Shown: positions 8,225 through 17,318 of the stretch, piece by piece
Position numbering within the stretch: position 1 is the stretch's first letter
Layout: the number at the start of each line of letters is the position of its first letter
Assembly (NCBI RefSeq): GCF_014287355.1
Contig: NZ_JACOPE010000001.1
Span: forward strand, 3,224,001 to 3,288,000
Length of the DNA stretch: 64,000 bases
Direction of reading: 5' to 3'
Source: Ruminococcus hominis
GTDB lineage: Bacteria; Bacillota; Clostridia; Lachnospirales; Lachnospiraceae
Position numbers and translations under genes: made by a program
Notes under the pieces: model-generated
Databases searched by the model: none
What the model saw: only the letters and a program-made list of their open reading frames with translations
What the model was told of the DNA's origin: nothing

Positions 8225-9625
8225 TCATTCTCCTCTTAAGTAAGCCTTAACTTCTTCCTCAATCGGATCGTATAAATCTGGTTTTACTCCGATGTATTTA
8301 CATGCTTCATAGAGCACCGGCACTACATCTTTGTGGATTCCTACGCAGTGATGAATGTATGGTCCTTCTACTATTTTTGCCTCCAGACGTTTGATATTCT
8401 CAACTTCAACCCAGAGATAAGTTCCCATACATTTTGGTCCTTCCACACCTTTGGCACGTCCCAAAAGAAGCGAATATTCTCCGTTGTCTCCATCGAATCT
8501 ACACAGTGTAACATCTCCGTGTTTTGCTTCTGCTGTCAGGCTTCCCGGATGTTCAAATGCCAATGGGTATGTCAGTTTTGCCTTCTCTCTTGCTACTGAT
8601 ACCGGCCATGGACCACAATGCTGAAGCAGTTCTCCACTTTCAATATCTGGGTGACGGATTGTCCAATCTGCAAAAAATCCTCTTGTTTCATCCATTCCTG
8701 CTGCTTCCACCATAAGTGCTGTGATTGCACCGTGGATATCTGTTTCGCATACAACCGGAATACCCTCATCATTTAAGATTGCATTTGCAGCACATGGCAT
8801 AATTCCAAGCTCTGTCTGAAGTGCATTCCAGCACTGAATTGCTGCTGCCTGACATCCATATTTTTCAACCAGATTTTTCATTGCAACCGCAAGGGCAGCT
8901 ACGTTTTCCACTTCTTCGTCTTTAATCTGAATTTCCATATTTTCACGGATATATTCCAAAACTTTTTCTTGTTTTGTTCTTTCATCCTTAACCGCCTTCA
9001 CTTCTTCAGTAAGTTCTGTCATCGGAACCGGTGCCAGCTGAATGTTGAATTTCTCCAGTAGTTCTCCTTCGTTGCACATTGTTGTCCAGAAGTCAAACGG
9101 ACGAGTGGAAATCTGAAGAATTCGAATGTTTCTGAATCTCTTAACTACATTACAGACTGCAAGAAAATCTCTTACTCCACGCTCGAATACCGGGTCATTC
9201 AAACGGCAGTTTGTTAAGTATGTAAATGGCACTTGAAATCTTCGAAGCACTTTACCTGTTGCAAACAGACCGCACTGTGTATCACGAAGTCTCACTCCAT
9301 CCGGTTCAGGCCTCTCATCCAGTGGTCCCCAGAGAAGTACCGGCAGCCCAAGTTTCTTTGCCAGTCTTGCACAGACATATTCTGTACCAAAATTGCAGTG
9401 TGCGAGCATGATTCCGTCTACTCCTTCTGCTCTAAATTTAGCAGCAATTTTATCTACATCCTGATCATCATAGAGAAGTCCTTCCTCATTAATATCTGTG
9501 ATATCTACAAAATCAATTCCTAATGCTCTGAATCTGTCTGCTGTTAATCCGCGATATTTAATCGCATCCGGTGCACTAAAAATACTTCTTCTTGTAGGTA
9601 CAAATCCCAATTTTACATTTGCCAT
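8225..9625 (-). CDS. L-fucose/L-arabinose isomerase-family protein
   Basis: 466 residues with the fold signature of the Fuc/Ara isomerase superfamily: the N-terminal Rossmann-like part (GVDGIMLAHCNFGTE, LPVLLWGPLDERP), the middle AAIQCWNALQTELGIMPCAANA with ALNDEGIPVVCETDIHGA as the likely metal site, and C-terminal GPYIHHCVGIH. The family interconverts aldoses and ketoses using a divalent metal. It is well below the length of FucI and closer to AraA, and the substrate is not evident. First gene of the operon with transketolase and kinase, divergent from a LacI regulator and behind GAGGAGG. Confidence 0.82.
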   Translation of the reverse strand: MANVKLGFVPTRRSIFSAPDAIKYRGLTADRFRALGIDFVDITDINEEGLLYDDQDVDKIAAKFRAEGVDGIMLAHCNFGTEYVCARLAKKLGLPVLLWGPLDERPEPDGVRLRDTQCGLFATGKVLRRFQVPFTYLTNCRLNDPVFERGVRDFLAVCNVVKRFRNIRILQISTRPFDFWTTMCNEGELLEKFNIQLAPVPMTELTEEVKAVKDERTKQEKVLEYIRENMEIQIKDEEVENVAALAVAMKNLVEKYGCQAAAIQCWNALQTELGIMPCAANAILNDEGIPVVCETDIHGAITALMVEAAGMDETRGFFADWTIRHPDIESGELLQHCGPWPVSVAREKAKLTYPLAFEHPGSLTAEAKHGDVTLCRFDGDNGEYSLLLGRAKGVEGPKCMGTYLWVEVENIKRLEAKIVEGPYIHHCVGIHKDVVPVLYEACKYIGVKPDLYDPIEEEVKAYLRGE

Positions 9626-9902
9626 TTAAATGACCTCCTCTTTGTTATTTCATTCGTTCTTATATCGTTTTTGCCAGTATGTTGCAAGAATCTTTTTCCC
9701 TTGCTTTGTGTCCCCAGTATATCTCTCGCCTCACTTAATTACAGTAAATAATTTAGCGTGTTTTACTTAATTTCTAGCTTAACGCTTGTGTTTTATTCAG
9801 TTATTGTTCATAATAAATTTGTAAGGAAATTTCGTTTTATTTTAAGAAGTGAAAGTATTTGAACAAATACACGTATATTTATAACGATAGGAGATTTTTG
9901 AT

Positions 9903-10916
9903 ATGTCAATTACATCAAAAGAACTTGCTAAAATTTTGAATCTATCACCTGCTGCTATTTCTATGGCATTAAACAACAAACCAGGTGTCAGTACCTCAAC
10001 CAGAAAACTTGTTATGGAAACAGCTGACAAATATGGATATGATTTTTCAAAGCTTGCCGAAAAGCATAATCTAAAGGGAACTATTTACTTTGTAATTTAT
10101 AAAAAACATGGAGCTGTCGTGAGCGATACCCCTTTCTTTTCTGAATTATCAGAAGGGATTGCTCTCGGATGTAAAAAAGCTGACTATAAACTAAAAATCA
10201 GCTATGTATATGAAGATGAAGATATAGTAGAAAAGCAATTAGAAGAAATTCAGTATTCTGACTGTATCGGAATGATTGTTCTGGGAACAGAAATGAAGCC
10301 GGAAGATTTAAAGCCATTCCAAAAACTACCTATTCCATTTGTTTTAATAGATAGTTATTTTGAAACTGTTTCCTGCGACTGTGTACTGATCAACAACGTG
10401 CAAGGTGCTTATCTGGCTGCATCCCATTTAATCCGCAAGACAAAAAAACAGCCTGGATATTTACATTCTTCTTATGATATTGGAAATTTTGCAGAACGAA
10501 ATTCTGGATTTTTTAAAGCTGTACGTGCACATGGAATGTCTTCAGCCAAAAGCATTGTCCATTTATTAACCCCATCTATGGACGGAGCATATGCCGACAT
10601 GAAAGAAATTATTGAAAAGGGAGAAGAACTGGCCCCATGCTATTTTGCAGATAATGACCTGATCGCTATGGGAGCAATGAAAGCACTGAAAGAAGCCGGC
10701 TACCGAATTCCTCAGGATATTGCCATTGCCGGATTTGATAATCTTCCGTTCAGCAAAGTCTTTGAACCGGCACTTACTACGATAAATGTACCGAAACTTT
10801 ACATGGGAGAAATGGCAGCGGCAAGACTTGTAGAGTTGTTAAAATCACCAAGTGCTAATCCGGTGAAGATCGAGGTGGGAACGGCATTGGTGGAAAGACG
10901 AAGTACGGATTTGTAA
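9903..10916 (+). CDS. LacI-family transcriptional repressor
   Basis: 337 residues: an N-terminal helix-turn-helix and hinge (SKELAKILNLSPAAISMALNNKPGVSTSTRKLV), then a periplasmic-binding-protein fold ending IAIAGFDNLPFSKVFEPALTTINVP. It should release DNA when bound to a sugar or sugar phosphate. It is divergent from the isomerase/transketolase/kinase operon, its most likely target. The 277-bp gap between them is AT-rich; I could not identify a convincing operator palindrome. Start supported by AGGAGA. Confidence 0.88.
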   Translation: MSITSKELAKILNLSPAAISMALNNKPGVSTSTRKLVMETADKYGYDFSKLAEKHNLKGTIYFVIYKKHGAVVSDTPFFSELSEGIALGCKKADYKLKISYVYEDEDIVEKQLEEIQYSDCIGMIVLGTEMKPEDLKPFQKLPIPFVLIDSYFETVSCDCVLINNVQGAYLAASHLIRKTKKQPGYLHSSYDIGNFAERNSGFFKAVRAHGMSSAKSIVHLLTPSMDGAYADMKEIIEKGEELAPCYFADNDLIAMGAMKALKEAGYRIPQDIAIAGFDNLPFSKVFEPALTTINVPKLYMGEMAAARLVELLKSPSANPVKIEVGTALVERRSTDL

Positions 10917-10933
10917 GAAAATTTGCTTATACT

Positions 10934-10958
10934 AAAAAAGGTCCACTGGACCTTTTTT
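10934..10958 (+). terminator. Terminator after the LacI gene
   Basis: An AAAAAAGGTCC arm pairs with GGACCTTTTTT around a very short loop. The A and T tracts make it able to act in both directions. Confidence 0.85.
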
Positions 10959-11089
10959 AATATACTTGGCAACTCAGAATATACCTAAATTCACTCTGCT
11001 TCTCCTATCTCATTAATAATTGCCTGAATAACAGAAGTTTCCTCCTCGCACTTTCCACCGAAGAAGCGTATCTATTCTGCACTCAATTC

Positions 11090-11428
11090 TTATCTTTCCT
11101 GGAAGAACTCAATCTCTTCTCCAACCGGTCCTCTACAGAAAGCAATTCTTGCAGGGAACTCCGGTGTTGACGAAATTACAATATCGTTTAGCTCTATGAA
11201 CACTTCATATCCAGCCTCTTTTACTTTTTTGGCACATGCGTCTACATCGTCTGTTGCAAGTGCAAAATGTCTGATTGTTCCCTGTCCCAATGGACATTCT
11301 CCATCGTTAAAAATCTCCATCAGACCTGCTCCAGTATTAAACATACAACCTGTATCCCAGGCTCTTACCTCTTCGAGCTCCAGAATCTCTTTATAAAAAT
11401 GACTCAAAATCACTACTTGATTTTGCAC
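11090..11428 (-). CDS. VOC-superfamily (glyoxalase-like) protein, N-terminally short
   Basis: 112 residues covering most of a vicinal-oxygen-chelate unit: HFYKEILELEEV, IRHFALATDDVDAC (second-half metal histidine) and GPVGEEIEFFQER (metal glutamate). The usual first beta strand with its metal ligand (about ten residues, typically xxHxxixVxD) is absent. The only in-frame start is a GTG at 11428 without a clear ribosome site. Either the protein uses an unusual start or the 5' end has decayed. Function unknown; neighbours give no firm clue. Confidence 0.6.
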   Translation of the reverse strand: MQNQVVILSHFYKEILELEEVRAWDTGCMFNTGAGLMEIFNDGECPLGQGTIRHFALATDDVDACAKKVKEAGYEVFIELNDIVISSTPEFPARIAFCRGPVGEEIEFFQER

Positions 11429-11587
11429 AATATCGTTTTGTTCCCCATTTTATATGTTATCTCATGTTAAAAAATGCTATGATATATACAGAACATTTAC
11501 AGATAAACCCATTGCTAAATGATTGGTTCAAAACACACTCACATCTCGTAATGTGTTTATATTAAAATTTTTCAGGAGGAAATCATT

Positions 11588-12634
11588 ATGTTAAAAGTTG
11601 GAATTATTGGATGTGGTAAAATCGCTCAAAGACGTCATGTACCTGAGTACGCTTCAAATATCCATGCCAAGATCATTGGATATTTCGATGCCAGAAAAGA
11701 AGCAGCTGAAGCATTGGCCGCGCAGTATGGTGGGAAAGTTTACGATTCAATCGATGATATGCTCTCAGACCCGGAAGTTGAAGCGGTCAGTGTATGTACA
11801 TCAAACAATACCCACGCAGAAGTCAGTATTCAGGCCATGCGTGCCGGAAAACATGTTCTCTGTGAAAAACCGATGGCCCGTACCGTAGAAGAATGTGAAG
11901 AGATGCTTCGCGTTGCCAAAGAGATGAATTGTTTTCTTATGATCGGACAGAATCAGCGTTTTAACACAGGTCATGTACGTGCCAAAGAATTAATTGAACA
12001 GGGAATTATCGGAAAACCACTCAGCTTTAAGACCTCTTTCTGTCATGGCGGTCCAGAACGCTGGCTTGCCGGTTCGGATTCCGACGACATGCCAAAAGAC
12101 ATCTGGTTCTTTGATAAGAAAATCGCCGGCCTTGGAGTTATGGCAGATCTCGGTATTCACAAAATTGATCTGATGCAATATCTGTTAGGTCAAAAGATTA
12201 AAGAAGTAACCGCAAAAGTTTTGACTTTGGATAAAAAAGATTCTTCCGGAAATCTGATCGAACTGGAGGACAATGCCATCTGTATTTTTAAGATGGAAAA
12301 TGGTGTCATCGGTACCATGAATGCCAGCTGGACCGACTATGGCGAGGAAGATAACTCCACTGTTATCTTTGGAACAAAAGGTCTGATGCGTATCTATGAC
12401 AATAGCGAACATACCATTCAGATCAGTACTGACCGCGGTGATAAAATTTATTATGATCTGGATCGAATGATGACAAATATGGATCAAAGAGAATCCGGTG
12501 TTATCAGAGAATTTATCCGGGAATTAGAAAAAAATAACTGGGCAAACGCCGCCGATGAATTTTCTGTAAATGCAATACGTGTAGTGCAGGCAAGTTTTCA
12601 GTCGAGTATTGAGGATCGTACGATCAAGCTTTAA
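11588..12634 (+). CDS. Gfo/Idh/MocA-family NAD(P)-dependent sugar oxidoreductase
   Basis: 348 residues. The N-terminal Rossmann domain starts VGIIGCGKIAQRRH, followed by SVCTSNNTHAEVSIQAMRAGKHVLCEKP in which EKP carries the catalytic lysine. A C-terminal beta-sheet domain contains GLGVMADLGIHKIDLMQYLLG, with the usual Asp/His pair. Family members oxidise or reduce sugars and inositols such as 1,5-anhydro, keto or scyllo forms. The substrate is not clear. Monocistronic between its own promoter region and a strong terminator; AGGAGG supports the start. Confidence 0.88.
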   Translation: MLKVGIIGCGKIAQRRHVPEYASNIHAKIIGYFDARKEAAEALAAQYGGKVYDSIDDMLSDPEVEAVSVCTSNNTHAEVSIQAMRAGKHVLCEKPMARTVEECEEMLRVAKEMNCFLMIGQNQRFNTGHVRAKELIEQGIIGKPLSFKTSFCHGGPERWLAGSDSDDMPKDIWFFDKKIAGLGVMADLGIHKIDLMQYLLGQKIKEVTAKVLTLDKKDSSGNLIELEDNAICIFKMENGVIGTMNASWTDYGEEDNSTVIFGTKGLMRIYDNSEHTIQISTDRGDKIYYDLDRMMTNMDQRESGVIREFIRELEKNNWANAADEFSVNAIRVVQASFQSSIEDRTIKL

Positions 12635-12637
12635 CGA

Positions 12638-12676
12638 AAAAACCGGGAAATCGACAAATGCTGATTTCCCGGTTTT
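12638..12676 (+). terminator. Terminator after the Gfo/Idh/MocA gene
   Basis: AACCGGGAAATC pairs with GATTTCCCGGTT around a 10-base loop, followed by a T run, only a few bases after the stop codon. Confidence 0.9.
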
Positions 12677-12678
12677 TA

Positions 12679-12963
12679 CTAATCTAAATTACTTCGATCC
12701 ACTAAATACTCAATTGTATCTGGCACATCTACATTCAATTCCACTTCTTTTCCATTTCTTTGTGCAGACACTTTTATTCCCCCCTGAGGTGTTTTAAATG
12801 AACAGCTAAAATGATTCATTGTATTTGGCATATATGGCTTAATCGTTACTTTTGTAAATCCAGGCTCCTCTGGGATAATTCCTGCAATACCATTGTAATA
12901 CCATTCAATAATATGTCCCATCATAGTAGGCTGCAAGCATATTTGCTGTGATGGACTTTCCAA
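12679..12963 (-). pseudogene. C-terminal remnant of an alpha-L-rhamnosidase (GH78)
   Basis: 94 residues reading GHIIEWYYNGIAGIIPEEPG, then FTKVTIKPYMPN and a C-terminal beta-sandwich. This is the typical end of GH78 rhamnosidases, which are normally 750-1000 residues. The catalytic (alpha/alpha)6 domain is missing. The homology stops at about 12945, where the structured repeat begins. There is no ribosome site for the small frame. The break coincides with the repeat insertion or a deletion next to it. Confidence 0.72.
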
Positions 12964-12981
12964 AACGTCTTGGACGACTGA

Positions 12982-13166
12982 TACAATTCAAGAATGCCTC
13001 TGCATTCTTGCTGCGAGATGCGCGTCATGCAATGCATGACATACTTCTTCTGCGCATCTCTGCAATCCTGCCGGAGGCTATATCAGATGGGGGATTGACT
13101 CCCACCACTGATACTGATTTGTTACTCGCCACCTACAGAGGTGGGAGTCATCTCACATCTGATATA
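12982..13166 (+). repeat. Structured repeat family A, copy 1 (candidate RNA or miniature element)
   Basis: Nested pairings in order: stem A 12989-12997 with 13002-13010; stem B 13015-13023 with 13052-13060, containing an inner TCATGC/GCATGA stem; a tiny GCC-GGA-GGC hairpin at 13070-13078; an outer stem D 13079-13089 with 13156-13166. Inside D lies GACTCCCACC, able to pair with GGTGGGAGTC, and a competing CCACCT/AGGTGG hairpin. Copy 2 at 46085-46273 keeps every pairing with different bases. No ORF inside. Confidence 0.75.
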
Positions 13167-13174
13167 TTTTTGCG

Positions 13175-13231
13175 TTGTCCCCATCCGGCTCATGCAAAGA
13201 GCCACTAAACCCCGTCCCTACCGGCTCTACA
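13175..13231. repeat. Degenerate copy of the palindromic GGGACGGAGT repeat, copy 3
   Basis: Contains TCCCCATCCGGCTC, AGAGCCACTAAACCCCGTCCC and a final ACCGGCTCT, matching the right part of copy 1 with a partly deleted left arm. It directly follows structured repeat A copy 1 and just touches the stop region of the histidine kinase gene. Confidence 0.7.
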
Positions 13232-14357
13232 GCACAACTTCAAACGTCGTTCCACCATATTCATTTTCTTTTATCGATATCTTTCCATTATGCACGCGCA
13301 CAATCTCCCGCACCATTGCAAGTCCAAGTCCGACTCCGCCTAATGCACGGCTTCTTGATTTATCTACACGGAAGAATGGCTCAAATACTCTTTCTCTAAA
13401 CTCCTCGGATATTCCATTTCCTGTGTCTTCAATCTCAATCACGATATCCGTATCTTTTTGAGCCGCTTTAACCAGTACCTGCCCACCAACATGATTATAT
13501 TTAATCGCATTTTCCACGAGATTATAGATCATGCGATAAATCAAAATATCGCTCCCTGTCATAACGAGTTCTTCGCTTTCCTCTACCAGCTTTATTTCTT
13601 TTTCCTGTGCCAGTGGCTCAAGATCCGCTAACACTTCCTCGATAAGAGAATTGAGTTCTATCTCATCTTTACGTGCCACCGTCTGAAGTTCACTCATATC
13701 TAACAGAGTTCTTACCAATTTACTAAGTCGCTCATTTTGCTCTGTCATCATTTTTATTGTTTCTTTCGTCTGCTCATCACTATCCGGATGCTCTGTTGAA
13801 TTATAAATATCAAGCTGTGCCTGCATAAGGGCCAACGGTGTTCGAAGCTCATGCGCTGCATTTCCGGTAAATTGTCTTTGCACTTCAAAAGCTTCTGACA
13901 ATCTTAAGAGCATTTTATTATATGATACGCTCAGCCTGTCCAACTCAGGAACCGTTCCACCTTCAATCGTACAGTCTGTAAGATTCTGAGCCTGCACTTT
14001 TTCAACAGATTTTGAGAAATCCCGAAGTGGCTTCAATGCACGTCCGCTTATAAAATAAGTCACAGCTCCGCCAAACATTGCTATGAGCACTGTGATCAAA
14101 AGACTTCTCTTCCTATAATCTTCTTTGCTGTCGTACACCTTCATGGAAAATTTCGCTGCAAAATCATCCCACTCATCATCCGGAATATCAATATATAATT
14201 CATCCGGATTTGTATTTTGACTGTTTACCGTATCCTGCAATGAATCAATATAATAAATTCCATTCTTATATAAAAGAAGCGTCAGGCATCCGCATATAAT
14301 AGCAATCAACAGTGTTGTAATAATTGTAAGTCTCCACTGGAGTGACATTTTTTTCAT
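13227..14357 (-). CDS. Sensor histidine kinase, HAMP type
   Basis: 376 residues: helix 1 (TIITTLLIAIICGCLTLLLY), an ~80-residue outer sensor region, helix 2 (SLLITVLIAMFGGAVTYFIS), HAMP, the dimerization helix with phospho-accepting histidine in FTGNAAHELRTPLALMQAQ, and ATPase boxes N (NLVENAIKYNH), G1 (DTGNGISEE), F and G2 (GGVGLGLAMV). It overlaps its response regulator by four bases. The pair is divergent from the CXXC/Fe-S/TlpA cluster and probably controls it, but the signal is unknown. Confidence 0.9.
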   Translation of the reverse strand: MKKMSLQWRLTIITTLLIAIICGCLTLLLYKNGIYYIDSLQDTVNSQNTNPDELYIDIPDDEWDDFAAKFSMKVYDSKEDYRKRSLLITVLIAMFGGAVTYFISGRALKPLRDFSKSVEKVQAQNLTDCTIEGGTVPELDRLSVSYNKMLLRLSEAFEVQRQFTGNAAHELRTPLALMQAQLDIYNSTEHPDSDEQTKETIKMMTEQNERLSKLVRTLLDMSELQTVARKDEIELNSLIEEVLADLEPLAQEKEIKLVEESEELVMTGSDILIYRMIYNLVENAIKYNHVGGQVLVKAAQKDTDIVIEIEDTGNGISEEFRERVFEPFFRVDKSRSRALGGVGLGLAMVREIVRVHNGKISIKENEYGGTTFEVVL

Positions 14358-15031
14358 TTAAAATTGCCTCCTATCCTATAGCCCTCACCGATTTTATTTA
14401 CAATCGGATCAAACCCAAGCGTCGCCTTTAGCTTTCTTCTTAAAGAAGACATATGCACACGAATAGAGCCACTAAAACTGTCCACCGAAGAATCCCATAC
14501 ATGCTCTATCAACTCTTCCTGACTCACCGGTCTGCCCTGGTTCAGCAACAAATATTCCAGGATTCCGTTCTCTTTTCTGGTAAGTGCTACCTTCTCTCCA
14601 TTCGCATACGCCATTCGTTCCCGCGTATCAAACTTCACCCCATCACATTCCAGGCAAACATTTTTCTGTATAAATTTTCTTCTCGTCAGACTTCTTACAC
14701 GCGCCTCTAATTCTTGTAAATGAAATGGCTTTTCCATATAATCGTTTGCCCCTGCGTCGAGCCCGTCCACCTTGTCCGCAATCTGACTTCTTGCAGAAAG
14801 TATCAATACTTTTGTCTCCTCATTTTCCTTACGAAGTTCCCTAAGGATCTCCATCCCATCCACTCCTGGCAAATTCAGATCCAATACGATCAGATCATAC
14901 TTTTCTGCATAGATCATCTCCAATGCATCCTCTCCATCGTAACACAGATCCACTTCGTACCCTGCATCATGCAAGCTTTTTCCTATCATATCACACAAAT
15001 TCTTTTCATCTTCAACTATTAATATTCTCAA
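14354..15031 (-). CDS. OmpR-family response regulator
   Basis: 225 residues: an N-terminal receiver with acidic pocket (VEDEKN), phospho-acceptor aspartate in DLIVLDLNLPGVDGM and lysine in YMEKPF, then a C-terminal winged helix (LTRKENGILEYLLLNQGRPVSQEEL ... SIRVHMSSLRRKL). The start is a TTG at 15031 preceded by GGAGA; no ATG fits. It is the first gene of the two-component operon and is divergent from the CXXC mini-gene by about 100 bp. Confidence 0.9.
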   Translation of the reverse strand: MRILIVEDEKNLCDMIGKSLHDAGYEVDLCYDGEDALEMIYAEKYDLIVLDLNLPGVDGMEILRELRKENEETKVLILSARSQIADKVDGLDAGANDYMEKPFHLQELEARVRSLTRRKFIQKNVCLECDGVKFDTRERMAYANGEKVALTRKENGILEYLLLNQGRPVSQEELIEHVWDSSVDSFSGSIRVHMSSLRRKLKATLGFDPIVNKIGEGYRIGGNFK

Positions 15032-15133
15032 TTTAACTTCTCCATTTTCTTAACAGAAATTTTACACCTTCTATTGTATAATGCGAACATCGAAAGGTCA
15101 ATAAATCAGCAAATGAAAGGAAGGAGTCTTATT

Positions 15134-15274
15134 TTGAAGTCAATAAAATGGTCGCAGCTCGGTTTATTTTGCGTCGGTATTATCATGTTTCTCTATGGTA
15201 TTTTCCGTGGCGAAGCCGCAGTTGTACTTAGCAAAGCAATAAAATTATGTCTGGAGTGTGTCGGAATTGGATAA
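15134..15274 (+). CDS. Small CXXC-motif membrane protein (CD1871A-like)
   Basis: 46 residues: one membrane helix (LGLFCVGIIMFLYGIFRGEA) and a C-terminal CLECVGIG with a CxxC pair. The family, first named from Clostridioides difficile, typically precedes a NapH-like iron-sulfur protein and a TlpA-like thioredoxin, as here. I place the start at the TTG at 15134 because the AAGGAGT site precedes it; the ATG at 15113 would sit on top of that site. It overlaps the next gene. Probably a redox-active partner at the membrane; its exact function is unknown. Confidence 0.75.
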   Translation: MKSIKWSQLGLFCVGIIMFLYGIFRGEAAVVLSKAIKLCLECVGIG

Positions 15275-16160
15275 GAATAAAAATATAATCTCAAAAACTT
15301 TAAGCCGCTTCCGCGGGTGGATACAAGCAGCTGCAACACTGCTTACCAACATTCATCTGCCAAACCTTTTCAAAGGAACTATTTATCAGGGAAATGTCAA
15401 GACAGCCTGCGTACCGGGTCTGAATTGTTACTCCTGTCCGGCGGCTACAGGAGCTTGTCCGATCGGCGCTTTTCAGGCAGTGGTCGGTTCATCCAAGTTT
15501 AAAATATCCTATTATATAACAGGATTTTTTATATTAATGGGCGTTCTGCTTGGAAGATTTATTTGTGGTTTCCTCTGTCCGTTCGGATGGTTTCAGGATC
15601 TGCTCCACAAAATCCCCGGCAAGAAATTTTCCACAGCCAAATTAAAACCTTTACGATATGTAAAATATATTATTCTTGTCGTTTTTGTTATACTACTCCC
15701 TGCCCTTGTAACAAACTCGCTTGGCATGGGTGACCCATTTTTCTGCAAATACATTTGCCCCCAGGGCGTATTAGAAGGAGCACTTCCGCTTTCTATCACA
15801 AATGCCGGCATCCGAAGTGCACTTGGAAAACTTTTTACATTTAAATTTTCTATCCTTACAATTGTTATCATCCTTAGTATTTTATTTTACCGTCCGTTTT
15901 GTAAATGGATCTGCCCTCTTGGAGCGATTTATTCTCTCTTTAACAAAGTTTCATTCCTTAAAATAAACGTGGACAATAATAAATGTGTAGGATGTCAGAA
16001 ATGTAGTAAGGTCTGCAAAATGGATGTAAATGTAGTCGAAAGCCCAAATCATCCGGAGTGTATCCGATGTGGCGAATGTATCAAAGCATGTCCTACAGAC
16101 GCACTTTGTTATAAATACGGATTTAGTAATAAATCCACAAAGAAGAATACAAACAATTAA
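15258..16160 (+). CDS. NapH/YccM-like 4Fe-4S membrane protein
   Basis: 300 residues. After CVPGLNCYSCPAATGACPIG come several membrane helices with FICGFLCPFGWFQDLLHK and FCKWICPLGAIYSL, the two CxxxCP motifs of NapH/NosR-type proteins. Two C-terminal ferredoxin motifs follow (CVGCQKCSKVCK and CIRCGECIKACP). It should carry electrons across the membrane. The start shown is a GTG; a TTG at 15267 is better spaced from GGAG. It overlaps the CXXC mini-gene and precedes the TlpA-like lipoprotein, suggesting electron delivery to or from an extracytoplasmic thiol system. Confidence 0.88.
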   Translation: MSELDKNKNIISKTLSRFRGWIQAAATLLTNIHLPNLFKGTIYQGNVKTACVPGLNCYSCPAATGACPIGAFQAVVGSSKFKISYYITGFFILMGVLLGRFICGFLCPFGWFQDLLHKIPGKKFSTAKLKPLRYVKYIILVVFVILLPALVTNSLGMGDPFFCKYICPQGVLEGALPLSITNAGIRSALGKLFTFKFSILTIVIILSILFYRPFCKWICPLGAIYSLFNKVSFLKINVDNNKCVGCQKCSKVCKMDVNVVESPNHPECIRCGECIKACPTDALCYKYGFSNKSTKKNTNN

Positions 16161-16230
16161 CTTTTAAAACAACCGATACAAAAACATTTCGGTTCAAAAT
16201 AATAATATAAAAAACAAGGAGATTTTAATT

Positions 16231-17160
16231 ATGAAATTCAAAAAACTTATTGCAACAACAATGGCACTTTCAATGGTATTAACATTTTCAGGATGCACAA
16301 GCAAAAGCTCTGATGCAGACAAAAACAGTTCATCTACTCAAAGCAGCACAGCAGCTACTACAAAAAATGATTCTTCCGATGACCTCAATGCACGCCTGGA
16401 TGCTCTTTATCAGCAGGAAAATGAACTTTTTGCCAAACATCAGGATGCCTGGAACAAATTCTTCGGTCTTATGAATAAAGATGCTGCTGCCAGTGAAATG
16501 GATGAAAACTATGCGGATTTTCTTGCTAAAACAGTTGAAGCAAACAAGGATAGCTTCACTGAAGAAGAACTTGACACATTAAATAAAGATATTGAACAAA
16601 TTCGTGGCATCGAAGAAGAAATCGCAAAACTTGAAAAAGAGATTTCCGCTTCTGATAAATCTGCTTCTGATAAATCCGATTCTTCTTCAAGTGTTTTCAG
16701 TGGTTTCGCCGGAAAAGATCTTGACGGAAACGATGTTGATGAAAGTCTTTTCTCAAAAAATGCTGTTACAGTTGTAAACTTCTGGTTCAGCGGTTGTAAA
16801 CCTTGCGTAGCAGAACTTCCTGAACTTAACAAATTAAATGAAACACTTAAAGAAATGGGCGGAGAAGTAGTTGGCATCAACACAGAAACTCTGGATGACA
16901 ATCAGGATGGAATAAAAGAAGCTAAAAAAATCTTAGAAAAACAGGGGGCTTCTTACCGCAACCTCACATTTGATTCAAATTCTGAACTCGGAAAATATGC
17001 CGGAAATATTGTAGCTTTCCCAACTACTATCCTCGTTGACAGAAACGGAAATATTGTTGGAGAGCCATTACTTGGCGGCATCGACGAGCAGAAAAACTAC
17101 GATAGTCTTATGAAGCAGATCCAGTCTGTTATTGACGCTGACACTGCATCTTCAAAATAA
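16231..17160 (+). CDS. TlpA/thioredoxin-like lipoprotein
   Basis: 309 residues: a lipoprotein signal with cysteine in LTFSGC, a Ser/Thr-rich linker, a charged alpha-helical region (~45-150), then a thioredoxin fold with NFWFSGCKPCVAELP (active site CKPC) and the cis-proline region AFPTTILVDRNG. It would sit on the outer membrane face and reduce or oxidise thiols. It is last of the CXXC/Fe-S/TlpA trio, a gene order also known from C. difficile. Start supported by AAGGAG. Confidence 0.9.
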   Translation: MKFKKLIATTMALSMVLTFSGCTSKSSDADKNSSSTQSSTAATTKNDSSDDLNARLDALYQQENELFAKHQDAWNKFFGLMNKDAAASEMDENYADFLAKTVEANKDSFTEEELDTLNKDIEQIRGIEEEIAKLEKEISASDKSASDKSDSSSSVFSGFAGKDLDGNDVDESLFSKNAVTVVNFWFSGCKPCVAELPELNKLNETLKEMGGEVVGINTETLDDNQDGIKEAKKILEKQGASYRNLTFDSNSELGKYAGNIVAFPTTILVDRNGNIVGEPLLGGIDEQKNYDSLMKQIQSVIDADTASSK

Positions 17161-17318
17161 TGACTTTGCTTTATATCCATCAGAATACTAGCTTTATTTT
17201 GTATCTATCGGGAAACATTGCGCCAAACACTTGCGTTCCAGTATTTTCTAGTATAGAATAATTCCGTTAATTATTTAACATACAGTTGATGAAAAACTAA
17301 AGAAATGAGGAAATACTG

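Noticed and set aside
6435..9625. Transketolase-type sulfoquinovose pathway
   Set aside because: The split transketolase fits, but the isomerase is of the Fuc/Ara type, a kinase is present, and no sulfo-sugar hydrolase, sulfoacetaldehyde reductase or sulfonate exporter is seen.
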